Shown in pieces: positions 25,111 through 34,325 of a stretch of DNA of 57,505 bases. Source of the stretch: Bordetella parapertussis (lineage in GTDB: Bacteria > Pseudomonadota > Gammaproteobacteria > Burkholderiales > SG8-41). The notes beneath the pieces were generated by a model that saw nothing but the letters and a program-made list of their open reading frames with translations, had not been told where the DNA came from and made no database searches. The position numbers were made by a program, and so were the translations under genes. The stretch's first letter is position 1. Every line of letters starts with the position of its first letter. The stretch lies in assembly GCA_945906815.1 (NCBI GenBank), contig CAMDRT010000030.1, positions 1 through 57,505 of the forward strand. Reading direction: 5' to 3'.

Positions 25111-25815
25111 CGCATTGCCGCGTAACCGCGCAAGCGCAGCCAGTTGAAAATGCGTAAACGCCAGCCCGCTCAACGCTGGCACCAGCAGGTTGAGCAGCGG
25201 CACGTAATAAAACACTGCCAGCAGCAAGCCCAGCAAATAGCTCGTGCGCCGGTTTTGCGCAATCACAGCGCGCAATTCCTCGCTGTCGGCGTGATCTGAC
25301 AGTGCATCGTAGCGGCACAAACGCTGATTGAGCCAGGCGGAGTTGAACAGCGGCACCAGCACCGCACCGATGCCGGTAAACCACAGCGGCAGCGTGATCA
25401 GCCACAGCAGCGCAAAAATCACGATCGCCAGCGTGCTATTGAGCACACTGCCCATGAGGGTGCCGCCATGCAGGCGCTTAAGCGCGGGATAGTCCCGTTG
25501 CGCCACAAAATTCACCAGCCCTGGCAAGGTGAAAAATTCGGTGATGAGCATCGCCGTAATCAGCACGCCGGGCGCCAGCAGCGCCAGCGCAATCAAGACG
25601 CTGATGAACTGCAACAGCCCCCCCGCCCAACTCGCGATCCAGTGCCCGGCCGATGACGCCAGCATCCAGCCGTTTATCCACGCCGTGAGCTGCTCCCAGG
25701 AGAGCCAGCCGATGAGTAACCACAACACGGTCGCGCACATTATCGGCAATGCCACCATCGCCAGCACCTGCGGACGGCACAGATCGCGCACGGCTTTGCA
25801 AAATGCATCAAACAC
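25090..25815 (-). CDS. EI24/CysZ-like membrane protein
   Basis: This 241-residue protein has about five membrane segments (VLAMVALPIMCATVLWLLIG, ISVLIALALLAPGVLITAML, IVIFALLWLITLPLWF and others). The order and the LTLPGLVNFVAQRDYPAL-type loop fit the EI24 family, which includes the sulfate permease CysZ. A GTG at 25815 or 25818 is the likely start, as the longer frame would overlap the divergent pgi start. AGAGG lies about 14 bases upstream. Function is inferred only at family level. Confidence 0.75.
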   Translation of the reverse strand: MFDAFCKAVRDLCRPQVLAMVALPIMCATVLWLLIGWLSWEQLTAWINGWMLASSAGHWIASWAGGLLQFISVLIALALLAPGVLITAMLITEFFTLPGLVNFVAQRDYPALKRLHGGTLMGSVLNSTLAIVIFALLWLITLPLWFTGIGAVLVPLFNSAWLNQRLCRYDALSDHADSEELRAVIAQNRRTSYLLGLLLAVFYYVPLLNLLVPALSGLAFTHFQLAALARLRGNAGLRAKD

Positions 25816-25927
25816 CACAGCCCATGACCTCTGCGTAAATAATGCGCCACATTGTAATGCGGGTGTCCTGTGAGCGCGGGCTGAGGCTGTAGAATAGTTG
25901 CGCCTGGCGATACTCCACAAACCACCC

Positions 25928-27514
25928 ATGCCCACCCCACTCCTTAGCACCCCTGAATGGCAAGCCCTGCAGGCGCACCAGCGCGCTGTCGCTGGCCTGC
26001 GGCTGGATCAACTGTTTGCCGCAGACGCGCATCGCTTCGAGAACTTTTCGCTGCAGTACGCGGGACTGCTGCTCGATTATTCGCGTCATTTCCTCACCGC
26101 GGACACCTTGCCGCTGCTGGTCGCGCTGGCGCGCGCCCGCGATCTGCCGACGTGGATTTCGCGCATGTACGCCGGCGAGCGTATCAATCACACTGAAAAT
26201 CGCGCGGCGCTGCATATCGCGCTGCGCGCCGACGGCCCGGTTTTTTGCGAGGGGCACGATGTCACCCTTGAGGTGCGCCGCGTGCTCGCGCACATGGAGC
26301 ATTTCGTCACCGCCGTACGCAACGGCACACACACTGGTTGCAGCGGCAAGCGCATCACGGATGTGGTTAACCTCGGCATCGGCGGCTCCTACCTCGGGCC
26401 GCAGCTTGCGTGTCAGGCGCTGCGTGCGTACGCCCACGGCGGCATACGTGCGCATTTCGTCTCCAACGTCGACGGCGAAAATCTGGCGGCGGTAGTGGCG
26501 GATTTGAACGCGGCGAGCACCCTGTTCATTGTCAGCTCCAAGACCTTTACCACGCAGGAAACCATGACCAACGCCGCATCCGCCCGGCGCTGGCTCATGA
26601 GCCAACTCGGCAATGCAGCGGCCACGGGCAAGCATTTCGCTGCGGTTACCGCCGACGCTGAAAAAGCCACGCAATTTGGCATTCCACCCGCGCAGGTGTT
26701 CGACACCTGGGACTGGGTCGGCGGACGCTATTCGCTGTGGTCGGCGGTGGGACTGCCGCTGGCTTTGTATGCGGGCATGGCTGCGTTCAACGCATTGCGG
26801 GTAGGCGCACGGCTGATGGATAGCCATTTTCGCGATGCGCCGCTGGAACACAACCTGCCAGTGGTGCTGGGCCTGCTGGATATCTGGTACATCAATTTCT
26901 TCGGCGCCCGCTCGCGCGCGGTATTGCCGTATGCGCACGGGTTGTCGCGCCTGCCAGCGTATCTGCAGCAACTGGAGATGGAGAGTCTGGGCAAAAGCGT
27001 CGCGCGCGATGGCAGCACGGTCGATTACGCCACCGGCCATATCGTGTGGGGCGAACCGGGCAGCGACAGCCAGCATTCATTTTTTCAACTGCTGCATCAG
27101 GGCACGCAGCTGATTCCCGCTGAACTCATCGCCGCCTGCCGCAGTGCGGCGGGTAATGCCGAACAGCACACTTTGCTGCTCGCCCATTTTTTTGCGCAGG
27201 GCGAAGCGCTGATGAAAGGCAATGTGGGCGCCCCTACGCCCCATGCCGCGGTCACCGGTAATCGCCCCAGCACCTCGATACTGGTGGACGAACTCGACGC
27301 GCAGCATCTCGGCATGCTGCTGGCGCTGTATGAACACAAAGTTTTCGTGCAGAGCGTGATCTGGGACATCAACGCTTTTGATCAATGGGGCGTGGCGCTG
27401 GGCAAACAACTGGCCGCTCGCATAGCGCCCGCGCTAGCCGGTGAGGCGCCCAGTGCCACCCACGACGCCTCGACCCATGGACTCATCAACTACTACAAGG
27501 CGCATCGAAAATGA
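25928..27514 (+). CDS. pgi: glucose-6-phosphate isomerase
   Basis: This 528-residue protein has both family signatures: DWVGGRYSLWSAVGLPLAL, and the region around GSDSQHSFFQLLHQGTQLIP with the catalytic His. The active-site Glu is in VWGEPGSDSQ and the Lys in QWGVALGKQLA. It interconverts glucose-6-phosphate and fructose-6-phosphate. The ATG at 25928 fits the family start; the earlier one adds ten residues. The last four bases are shared with the next small gene (ATGA, 27511-27514). Confidence 0.96.
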   Translation: MPTPLLSTPEWQALQAHQRAVAGLRLDQLFAADAHRFENFSLQYAGLLLDYSRHFLTADTLPLLVALARARDLPTWISRMYAGERINHTENRAALHIALRADGPVFCEGHDVTLEVRRVLAHMEHFVTAVRNGTHTGCSGKRITDVVNLGIGGSYLGPQLACQALRAYAHGGIRAHFVSNVDGENLAAVVADLNAASTLFIVSSKTFTTQETMTNAASARRWLMSQLGNAAATGKHFAAVTADAEKATQFGIPPAQVFDTWDWVGGRYSLWSAVGLPLALYAGMAAFNALRVGARLMDSHFRDAPLEHNLPVVLGLLDIWYINFFGARSRAVLPYAHGLSRLPAYLQQLEMESLGKSVARDGSTVDYATGHIVWGEPGSDSQHSFFQLLHQGTQLIPAELIAACRSAAGNAEQHTLLLAHFFAQGEALMKGNVGAPTPHAAVTGNRPSTSILVDELDAQHLGMLLALYEHKVFVQSVIWDINAFDQWGVALGKQLAARIAPALAGEAPSATHDASTHGLINYYKAHRK

Positions 27515-27717
27515 AAGATGAAACATTGAACATGAGCGTGCGCAAGTACCTCAAAACCGTGGGCGTAAACTCGCAACTGGCTATCGAAAAAGCGGTGCAC
27601 AAGGCGATTGCGGACGGACGGCTCCGAGGCAATGAGATGCTGCCGGTAAAAATGTCGCTGAGCGTAGGCAAACTGGCGCTGGAACTGAGCTTTGATGGTG
27701 AGTTGAATCTGGAATAA
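27511..27717 (+). CDS. DUF6494-like small protein
   Basis: This 68-residue protein starts MKDETLNMSVRKYLKTVGV and continues with SQLAIEKAVHKAIADGRLRG, NEMLPVKMSL and a C-terminal LALELSFDGELNLE. This matches my memory of the DUF6494 family. No function is known to me. It overlaps pgi by ATGA, so it should be translated with the isomerase. The sequence looks like a helical N-terminus and a beta C-terminus, without membrane segments. Confidence 0.75.
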   Translation: MKDETLNMSVRKYLKTVGVNSQLAIEKAVHKAIADGRLRGNEMLPVKMSLSVGKLALELSFDGELNLE

Positions 27718-28031
27718 CCCCATGCTTGCTGCCCATAGGGAAATTTGCAATTAATAAATTACTTCAATTGCCGTCTTCAAGCAATTGATTTGAAATTTAT
27801 TTTTCGAATACTCCTCATTCGTTCGACCACACGATAGCAGCTACGGCTATAAAGTCGGCGCAAAAACCTGCTACGCCATGCGCATTAACGCACCTACTTC
27901 CTGTAGGGCAAGGTAGAAACTAACCGCCATGATTCCGGTCGAAGTTGATGCGCGTGTGTAGTACAGGTAGTCAACGCAATACGAATCGCACGCGTTCCGT
28001 GGACCGTTGTTACGAATGTGTGAGGTGCGCT
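27718..28031. other. intergenic stretch, no gene seen
   Basis: About 310 bp with clearly lower GC than its surroundings at the start (AATTAATAAATTACTTCAATTG). I see no convincing gene, RNA or repeat array here. It may contain a promoter for the small ORF at 28032. Confidence 0.4.
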
Positions 28032-28253
28032 ATGGAAAATCTCTTAGGCACTCCCGGAACATCCGGTGATCTATTCGGGAAAATGGCGTATCCCCGGCGC
28101 GACCCGGCGATCAAAGCCAAGGTCCCGCCTGAGTTGACAGCGGCGCGGGTGCTGTGCCGTCAACTGCGCCGTCAGCAGGCGCCTCGAGACAAGAAGCGCA
28201 TCGCGCATCTGATCTGCCTGAATCTCTTGTCGATGTTAAGGCACGGCGCATAG
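28032..28253 (+). CDS. small hypothetical protein
   Basis: This possible 73-residue product begins MENLLGTPGTSGDLFGKMAY, with GAGGTG 6-11 bases upstream of the ATG. It is basic, with a C-terminal amphipathic stretch (KKRIAHLICLNLLSMLRHGA). I do not recognise it. It converges on the retropepsin-like gene. It may be a gene fragment or foreign DNA, given the odd composition around it. Confidence 0.35.
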   Translation: MENLLGTPGTSGDLFGKMAYPRRDPAIKAKVPPELTAARVLCRQLRRQQAPRDKKRIAHLICLNLLSMLRHGA

Positions 28254-28331
28254 ACCCGGATCATTGCGACCGCGCATGCGTTTAGCGTTGCATCGCAACG
28301 GCACCAAGCTTAGGCAGCGGAATTTTCCATC

Positions 28332-28841
28332 TTATGGGACCTGTACAGCCGCCGCCGGCGGCCGCAGCGTCAACCGGTCACCGCGTTGCACCAGTTCCAG
28401 CCGCTTGAGAAAATTCATCCCCAGCAGCACCGATTCATCGGACATTTTCTCAGACACTACGGCGCCGAGGTTGTGCATTTCAATCTCGCCCAGCCGCACG
28501 CGCGCGAGGCGCGCTGGATACCCGATCACGGGTCCGGCTGCAGTTTGCAGGGTCAGCGCCGGCCCCAATGCAAGGCCGAGCTCATGCGCCAGCCGACGTG
28601 ACATCGCAATCTGGGTGGCACCGGTGTCGAGCATGAACTTTACGCGCCGGCCGTTGATTTCGCCATCTGCGTAGTAGTGCCCGTCGCGGGCGCGCTGCAA
28701 CACCAGTTCGGCGGCAGTGGAAACCACATGGCGATTGGGATGGGTTTCGCGCTCGTTCCAACCGACAGCAATCCACAGCATCACGCCCAGCAGCAACACC
28801 CAGCCCACGACGATCAACTTGATGTTGCCGCGCGGGCGCAT
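28332..28841 (-). CDS. membrane-anchored retropepsin-like aspartic protease
   Basis: This 169-residue protein has one N-terminal membrane segment (LIVVGWVLLLGVMLWIAVGW) and then a single retropepsin-like domain. The active-site motif is FMLDTGATQIAMS near residue 69, and the later hydrophobic-hydrophobic-Gly motif is VLLGMNFLKRLE. The family (clan AA, TIGR02281 type) acts as a dimer, presumably on the periplasmic side. The start overlaps the orn stop as TGATG, so the two genes are coupled. Confidence 0.85.
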   Translation of the reverse strand: MRPRGNIKLIVVGWVLLLGVMLWIAVGWNERETHPNRHVVSTAAELVLQRARDGHYYADGEINGRRVKFMLDTGATQIAMSRRLAHELGLALGPALTLQTAAGPVIGYPARLARVRLGEIEMHNLGAVVSEKMSDESVLLGMNFLKRLELVQRGDRLTLRPPAAAVQVP

Positions 28842-29386
28842 CAGATCTTAAGAATATGCTCGCGGTAGTAGCGCAGTTCGTCGATGGATTCGTGGATATC
28901 GGCCAGCGCCTCGTGCTTGCCATGTTTTTTCAGACCGGCCAGGACCTCGGGCTTCCAGCGCCGCGCCAGCTCTTTCAAGGTGCTGACATCAAGATTGCGG
29001 TACAGCAGATAGTCCTCGAATTGGGGCATGTACTTCACCAGAAAGCGACGATCCTGGTGCACTGAATTGCCGCAAATCGGCGACAGGCGGGGTGGCACAT
29101 ATTGCCCGACAAACGCCAACATCAGCGCTTCTACCTCCGCCTCCGTCAGGGTGGCGGCCTTTACCCGCTCGGTCAAACCACTCTTGGCGTGCGTCGCCTT
29201 GTTCCAGGCATCCATCCCATTCAGCACGGCATCGGCTTGATGCACCACCCACACCGGCGCCTCGGCAACGACTTCCAGTTGCGGCGTAGTGATTACTATT
29301 GCGACCTCGAGGATGCGGTCGGTCTCTGGATTGAGACCACTCATTTCGAGGTCCATCCAGATGAGGTTATTGGGGTCTTGTGCCAT
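28841..29386 (-). CDS. orn: oligoribonuclease
   Basis: This 181-residue DEDDh exonuclease begins [20 protein letters not shown] with the first Asp/Glu pair. The active site continues through [12 protein letters not shown] and [17 protein letters not shown] (His/Asp). It degrades 2-5 nt RNAs and pGpG. Its gene lies divergent from the M48 protease gene, as in many Betaproteobacteria, with an 83-bp gap holding both promoters. Confidence 0.96.
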   Translation of the reverse strand: MAQDPNNLIWMDLEMSGLNPETDRILEVAIVITTPQLEVVAEAPVWVVHQADAVLNGMDAWNKATHAKSGLTERVKAATLTEAEVEALMLAFVGQYVPPRLSPICGNSVHQDRRFLVKYMPQFEDYLLYRNLDVSTLKELARRWKPEVLAGLKKHGKHEALADIHESIDELRYYREHILKI

Positions 29387-29469
29387 AATCAGTCAATGAA
29401 AAAAATGATTTACCTATCCACGCGCCGGTCGGCGAACGCTGTACTTTGCTATTCTGGCATAGTTGCCGT

Positions 29470-30711
29470 ATGAGCACATTCGCAATGATATTTCTGTTGG
29501 CGGTCGCCTGCACCGCTGCCATCCGCTGGTGGCTGGGCGCACGGCATCTGGCACATGTGAGCGCGCATCGCACCGCCGTTCCGCTCGAATTCACCACGCA
29601 GATCAGTCTCGATTCACACCAGCGTGCGGCGGATTATACCTGTGCCAAAACCCGGCTGGCGCTGGCCTCGGCGGCAGTTGAAATCGCGTTGCTGCTGCTG
29701 CTCACTTTCGGCGGCGGCCTGCAAGCGCTGTGCGATGCGGTGGCGTCGCCGTTTCCGGCGGGCATCCCTCGCGGGCTGGCGCTGATCGTTGTGGTGGGAC
29801 TGGTGATGACGCTGGTGGAGTTGCCGTTCAGCCTCTACGGCACGTTTCGCGTAGAGGCGCGATTCGGCTTCAACAAAATGACGCCCGCGCTGTTCTGGAA
29901 AGATTTTTTCAAGGGCCTCGCGCTGGCCGCCGCAATCGGTCTGCCACTGGTGGCGGTGGTGTTGTGGCTGATGGAAAAATCCGGCGCCTACTGGTGGCTG
30001 TATGCATGGTTCACATGGATGGGTTTTAACCTTCTGCTGCTGGCGATCTATCCGGTGTGGATCGCGCCCCTGTTCAACCAATTCAAGCCGATGGATAACG
30101 AGGCTCTGAAGCAGCGTATCGAGCAGTTGCTGGCGCGTTGCGGATTCACGGTCAAAGGCCTGATGGTGATGGATGGCTCGCTACGCAGCAGTCACGGCAA
30201 CGCCTATTTCACGGGTTTTGGGCGCTCGAAACGCATCGTGTTTTTCGACACCCTGCTCGAACGCCTGAGCCCGCCTGAAGTCGAAGCCGTGCTGGCGCAT
30301 GAGCTCGGCCATTTCAAACGCCGGCACGTCATCAAGCGTATCGCGTGGACCTTTGCCGCAAGTTTCTTTTTTCTGTGGCTGCTCGGATTTTTACTCGATC
30401 AGCCGTGGTTTTATCAGGGACTGAACGTGACCACGCCGTCACCCGCGATGGCGCTGATACTTTTTATGATGGTAATTCCGAATTTCACGTTTTTGTTGCA
30501 ACCGCTGTCGGCGCTGTACTCGCGCAAGCATGAGTTCGAGGCAGATGAATACGCCGCGCAAAACGCGTCGGCCGCAGATCTTATTTCTGCACTGGTCAAG
30601 CTCTACAAAGACAACGCAGCCACACTCACGCCCGACCCGCTGCATTCCCTGTTTTACGATTCGCACCCGCCCGCGCTGGCACGCATCGGGCGTTTGCAGG
30701 CGCACGGGTGA
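29470..30711 (+). CDS. M48-family zinc metalloprotease (Ste24/HtpX-like)
   Basis: This 413-residue membrane protein has about six hydrophobic segments. The zinc motif HELGHFKRRH lies near residue 277, and the third ligand is in SRKHEFEADEYAAQ. It resembles bacterial Ste24 homologues (CAAX protease type); the bacterial role is probably quality control of membrane proteins. The ATG at 29470 is chosen over 29446 because the earlier leader is unrelated to the family. Confidence 0.92.
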   Translation: MSTFAMIFLLAVACTAAIRWWLGARHLAHVSAHRTAVPLEFTTQISLDSHQRAADYTCAKTRLALASAAVEIALLLLLTFGGGLQALCDAVASPFPAGIPRGLALIVVVGLVMTLVELPFSLYGTFRVEARFGFNKMTPALFWKDFFKGLALAAAIGLPLVAVVLWLMEKSGAYWWLYAWFTWMGFNLLLLAIYPVWIAPLFNQFKPMDNEALKQRIEQLLARCGFTVKGLMVMDGSLRSSHGNAYFTGFGRSKRIVFFDTLLERLSPPEVEAVLAHELGHFKRRHVIKRIAWTFAASFFFLWLLGFLLDQPWFYQGLNVTTPSPAMALILFMMVIPNFTFLLQPLSALYSRKHEFEADEYAAQNASAADLISALVKLYKDNAATLTPDPLHSLFYDSHPPALARIGRLQAHG

Positions 30712-30753
30712 AGTTACATAACTCTTTGAATTTAAAATACTTTAAATGCACGA

Positions 30754-30812
30754 CAAGATTAACAGGATGTACAGGATTAAAGCAAACCCTGGCCATCCTG
30801 TTACTCCTGTCC
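30754..30812. repeat. degenerate inverted array of ACAGGAT units
   Basis: The left side reads GATTAACAGGATGTACAGGA. The right side, CATCCTGTTACTCCTGTCC, is the approximate complement (about 14 of 20 positions). It lies between the M48 protease stop and the GTG of the pterin dehydratase gene. It resembles the ACAGGATTAACAGGAT repeats found between genes in many bacteria. Confidence 0.6.
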
Positions 30813-30834
30813 AATAAGATTTTCGAGAGCCGCC

Positions 30835-31170
30835 GTGACCGCTATCGACCTCGCCAAACGCAAATGCAAAACCGGTGACGGCGGCGTAACGCTGCTCAAC
30901 GCGGATGAAATTGCCCGGCTGCTCAAGCAGTTACCGGGCTGGGCCTGCGAGAGTGCGGTGATTGCAAAAACCTACACCTTCAAAAATTACTATCAGACCA
31001 TGGCATTCGTTAACGCGAGCGCCTGGATTTCGCACCGCGAAGACCATCATCCCGACATCGTAGTGGGCTACAACCAGTGCCGCGTGTCCTACGTCACCCA
31101 TGCCGTCAACGGACTGTCAGAAAATGACTTCATCTGTGCTGCAAAACTGGACGCATTGTTTGACCTGTGA
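30835..31170 (+). CDS. phhB: pterin-4-alpha-carbinolamine dehydratase
   Basis: This 111-residue protein has the core LLKQLPGWACES, then the catalytic histidine region WISHREDHHPDIVVGYNQCR, and VTHAVNGLSENDFICAAKLD. It dehydrates the carbinolamine formed by phenylalanine hydroxylase and recycles tetrahydrobiopterin. The start is GTG. It overlaps rsgA by GTGA (31167-31170). No phenylalanine hydroxylase gene is near, so the role here may be different. Confidence 0.93.
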   Translation: MTAIDLAKRKCKTGDGGVTLLNADEIARLLKQLPGWACESAVIAKTYTFKNYYQTMAFVNASAWISHREDHHPDIVVGYNQCRVSYVTHAVNGLSENDFICAAKLDALFDL

Positions 31171-32081
31171 ACATCTCTAGGCCGCGCGCGCCATCGACGT
31201 TGCTGGCCGGCCGGGTGATCGCGAGTTACGGACGCAGCTATCGCGTTGAACTCGCCGACGGCACACACCTGGAATGCGCCACACGCGGCAAACGCAGCGA
31301 CGTCGCCTGCGGCGACCGCGTCAGCATACAGCACAGTGGCGATAATAGCGGGGTGATTGAAGCCATAGCGCCGCGCACCACCCTGCTCTATCGCTCCGAC
31401 GCGCACAAGCAAAAACTTATCGCAGCCAATGTCACGCAAATGGTGATTGTGGTCGCCGCTGTGCCGAGTTTTTACGAGGATCTGCTCAATCGCTGTCTCG
31501 CCGCGTGCGAACACCAGGACGTGGCACCCCTGATCGTGTTGAATAAGTCCGATCTGCCGCAAAGCGCAGCGGCATGGGACACGCTCGCCACGCAACGTGC
31601 GCTCGGCTACCGTGTGCTGCGTATCTCGGCGCGACAGGATGTCGCGCCGCTCATACCCTTGCTTGAAAATCAAACCAGTGTGCTGGTGGGCCAATCGGGG
31701 ATGGGAAAATCCACCTTGGTAAACCGGCTGGTGCCGGGCGCCGCAGTACGTGTGGCGGAAACCTCGATCGCGCTCGACTCCGGCAAACACACCACCACCG
31801 GTGTGCGCTTACATCACCTTAATGCCCGCAGCCAATTGATCGATTCACCCGGCTTGCAGGTATTCGGCCTGCATCACTTGAACCTCGCACAGACCGCGCA
31901 GGCGTTCATCGAGTTTCGCCCGTGGCTGGAGCAGTGCCGCTTTCGCGATTGCACGCATCGCGTGGAGCCCGGCTGTGCGATTGCCCAAGCCTGCAACGAC
32001 GGCAAAATAGCCGCATCGCGCCTGGCTTCGTATCGAACTCTGGCTGAGGAGGCGTTGCGCGCCAAGCTGCGGCGATATTGA
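31167..32081 (+). CDS. rsgA: ribosome small-subunit maturation GTPase RsgA
   Basis: This 304-residue circularly permuted GTPase has an OB-fold N-terminus (GRVIASYGRSYRVELADG) and the G4 motif VLNKSDLP. The P-loop GQSGMGKSTL lies near residue 174, and G3 is in DSPGLQVFG. The zinc finger is C-x5-C-x6-C-type in CRFRDCTHRVEPGC. It checks late 30S assembly. The start is GTG, coupled to the upstream dehydratase gene. Confidence 0.95.
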   Translation: MNISRPRAPSTLLAGRVIASYGRSYRVELADGTHLECATRGKRSDVACGDRVSIQHSGDNSGVIEAIAPRTTLLYRSDAHKQKLIAANVTQMVIVVAAVPSFYEDLLNRCLAACEHQDVAPLIVLNKSDLPQSAAAWDTLATQRALGYRVLRISARQDVAPLIPLLENQTSVLVGQSGMGKSTLVNRLVPGAAVRVAETSIALDSGKHTTTGVRLHHLNARSQLIDSPGLQVFGLHHLNLAQTAQAFIEFRPWLEQCRFRDCTHRVEPGCAIAQACNDGKIAASRLASYRTLAEEALRAKLRRY

Positions 32082-32082
32082 C

Positions 32083-32131
32083 GGTGAAGGGGTACCCCAT
32101 TCACTCCTTCACCTTTCACCTTCCACGCCTC
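32083..32131. repeat. short GGTGAAGG / CCTTCACC inverted array
   Basis: GGTGAAGGGGTACCCC (32083-32098) is followed by TTCACTCCTTCACCTTTCACC and CCACGCCTC. The GGGGTACCCC centre is shared with the 36123-36250 array. It starts 1 bp after the rsgA stop and ends 6 bp before the stop of the convergent CobD-like gene. Confidence 0.75.
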
Positions 32132-32137
32132 AAAAAA

Positions 32138-33067
32138 TCATCCCAACGAATGCGCAATCGTCACCACGCTGATTAACATCAGCCACATCACCAGCGCACG
32201 CCAGATCAGACCTGTCGCGCTCGACAAATAATCGGCGTCGGCTGGGTCGCCGGCGCCGAGCTCAGGGCGCAAGTGTTCGCTGCCGGCCTGCGGCAACACC
32301 CCACCCAGTTTTACGCCCAACGCGCCGGCGCCACTGGCCAGGATAATACCCTCGGCTTCATCGGCCCACACTGTGGCCTGCGTGCGCCAGCAATCCACCG
32401 CATCCTGAAAATTGCCCACCGCGGCAAAGGTGGCCGCAGTCAGCCGTGCCGGCAGCCAGTCAATGATTTCAAACGCGCGCTGCGCGAACAGTGGGAACGC
32501 TTCGGCCGGACCTGATGCGGGCGCGGCGGGCGCGCGCCATTGTTCACACAGCATCGCCGCCAGCGTGTAGAGCAACGCGCCAGCTGGACCGCACAGCATG
32601 AACCACGCCACCGGGCCGAACACGTTGCGATGCGATGCCATCAGACCCAGTTCTATCGCCACACCCGCGACCGCGCTGGAATTCAACTCGCTGCAATCCT
32701 GGTTGCGCCACAACCGCAATTGCGCGCGCGCATCGTCCAATGCGCCGTGACGAAGCAGGTTATTGATTTCATTGAAATAGTTACTGAACTTACGAAAACC
32801 CACAATGACATACAGCACGCCGATGCTGAACCCCAGCGCCAGCGCCGCACTCACGTGCGACAACATCCACTCGCCGGCGAATACCAGCAGCGTAAGCGGC
32901 GCCACGGCGGCCAGCCACGCCATCACACCCTGCCGGTAGTGGCCGGCATCCAACTGTTGCCTTAGATACTGCGCGAAACGCGTGTACGCGCCATGCACTG
33001 CATTGTGCTGGCGCAGCGGGCGCGCCTGTTCGATCAACAACACCACCAGCAGTGCAAGAAATTTCAT
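32138..33067 (-). CDS. CobD/CbiB-like membrane protein
   Basis: This 309-residue protein has about four membrane segments. Its sequence resembles the CobD/CbiB family found in Betaproteobacteria outside cobalamin operons (EQARPLRQHNAVHGAYTRFA, GFRKFSNYFNEINNLLRHGA, FEIIDWLPARLTAATFAAVG). No other cobalamin gene is nearby, so a role in B12 synthesis is doubtful; AmpE-like signalling is an alternative. It converges on rsgA. Confidence 0.8.
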   Translation of the reverse strand: MKFLALLVVLLIEQARPLRQHNAVHGAYTRFAQYLRQQLDAGHYRQGVMAWLAAVAPLTLLVFAGEWMLSHVSAALALGFSIGVLYVIVGFRKFSNYFNEINNLLRHGALDDARAQLRLWRNQDCSELNSSAVAGVAIELGLMASHRNVFGPVAWFMLCGPAGALLYTLAAMLCEQWRAPAAPASGPAEAFPLFAQRAFEIIDWLPARLTAATFAAVGNFQDAVDCWRTQATVWADEAEGIILASGAGALGVKLGGVLPQAGSEHLRPELGAGDPADADYLSSATGLIWRALVMWLMLISVVTIAHSLG

Positions 33068-33143
33068 GCTAACCCATCCCAGGTCAAAACCTTACCTTTG
33101 CGCTGCTGCTTTTAGGGGGTTCACTGCGCCAGTCATGGCAGCC

Positions 33144-34325
33144 TCATGGTTTTTGTGCGGCGCTGTCGCCCCACCCTAAAAACGCCAGCAAATCATCCTT
33201 GCGTGCCATGGTGTCTTTGTAACCGAGCATGAGCAGCGCCCGGCAATAGGATTTTTCAAACAACAGATACGACAACAGGTTGGAACCGCTGCGGCGCGTG
33301 CCACCCACCGTCGATAACAGTAGGCGTATGGTGCGCGGCAATTCCTGCGAAAATTCAGTGGCTATTTTTTCCAGCTCCTCGCTCGGCGTAATCACCCGAA
33401 AATCTACCGGGTGCAGCGGATAGCCACTGCGCTTGCGCACGTCTTCGGGGATCAGTTCGAGCGTGCGATTGATGCGCTGCAAGCGCTCCAAATCCACTTC
33501 GAGGCTATCCAGAAAAATACTGTTCAGCGCGTGGCCTGCGATTTGCGCCAGTGTCGGATACGAGCCACCCTCTAGACGCTCGGCATTGGGCTGCAATTGC
33601 CGGCCCACGCCAATCACCAGTAGACGGTCCGCGCCCAGATGCAAGGCAGGGCTCACCGGCGCAATCTGGCGCATGGAGCCGTCGCCAAAGTATTCGCGAT
33701 TGATGCGCGCCGGTGGAAAAATAAACGGCAGCGCACTCGACGCCAGCAAATGATCGATTTCGATCGGCATCGCTATGCCGATACGGCGCGCGCGCTGCCA
33801 GTTTTGCAAATCGGGCTGGCCTTGATAAAACGTCACCGATTGCCCGCTGCTATAGCCGGAGCAGGTGATGCTCAATGCAGTGAGATGACCTTCATCGACC
33901 GAGCGTTGGATGGCGGAAAAATCCACAAACTTGCGCAGCAAATTGGCCAGCGGCGTATTGTCCAGCAGCGATATCGGTTTGCCGCTCAACCGCCGTCCAC
34001 CGGTGAACCCGGCAAACATCCAGCTCGCGCTGTTGCGCAAGGCGCCCAGCATATCCGCGCGGTACACATGGCCGACATGAAAGTTTTTCCACACCATCGT
34101 CAAACGCCGCACGGCACGGCGGAAATTCGCCGCGTCCACCGCCAGCTCAGTGGCATTGATCGAGCCGGCGGAGGTGCCGCAAATAATCGGAAACGGCGTA
34201 GACGCATCCTTCGGCAGCAGTTCCGACAACGCGCGCAGCACGCCCACCTGATACGCCGCGCGTGCGCCGCCTCCGGTCAGTATCAACGCGACCTTGGGCC
34301 GTGCGGGCACCTTGTTATTTTGCAT
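33144..34325 (-). CDS. patatin-like phospholipase
   Basis: This 393-residue protein has the oxyanion motif LTGGGARAAYQVG near residue 17, the nucleophile motif GTSAGSINA near residue 50, and the catalytic Asp in YFGDGSMRQ. It should hydrolyse acyl esters of lipids with a Ser-Asp dyad. A C-terminal helical region of about 130 residues (LERLQRINRTLELIPEDVRK) extends beyond the catalytic domain. No signal peptide is visible. It overlaps the NUDIX gene by 11 bp. Confidence 0.92.
   Translation of the reverse strand: MQNNKVPARPKVALILTGGGARAAYQVGVLRALSELLPKDASTPFPIICGTSAGSINATELAVDAANFRRAVRRLTMVWKNFHVGHVYRADMLGALRNSASWMFAGFTGGRRLSGKPISLLDNTPLANLLRKFVDFSAIQRSVDEGHLTALSITCSGYSSGQSVTFYQGQPDLQNWQRARRIGIAMPIEIDHLLASSALPFIFPPARINREYFGDGSMRQIAPVSPALHLGADRLLVIGVGRQLQPNAERLEGGSYPTLAQIAGHALNSIFLDSLEVDLERLQRINRTLELIPEDVRKRSGYPLHPVDFRVITPSEELEKIATEFSQELPRTIRLLLSTVGGTRRSGSNLLSYLLFEKSYCRALLMLGYKDTMARKDDLLAFLGWGDSAAQKP

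Noticed and set aside
25808..27076. 422-codon frame opposite pgi
   Set aside because: pgi is unmistakable on the + strand and the antisense sequence is Arg/Gln/His-rich without domains.
32138..33067. Cobalamin biosynthesis gene cobD
   Set aside because: No other cobalamin gene is near; the similarity is only at the family level, so I call it CobD/CbiB-like and give no symbol.
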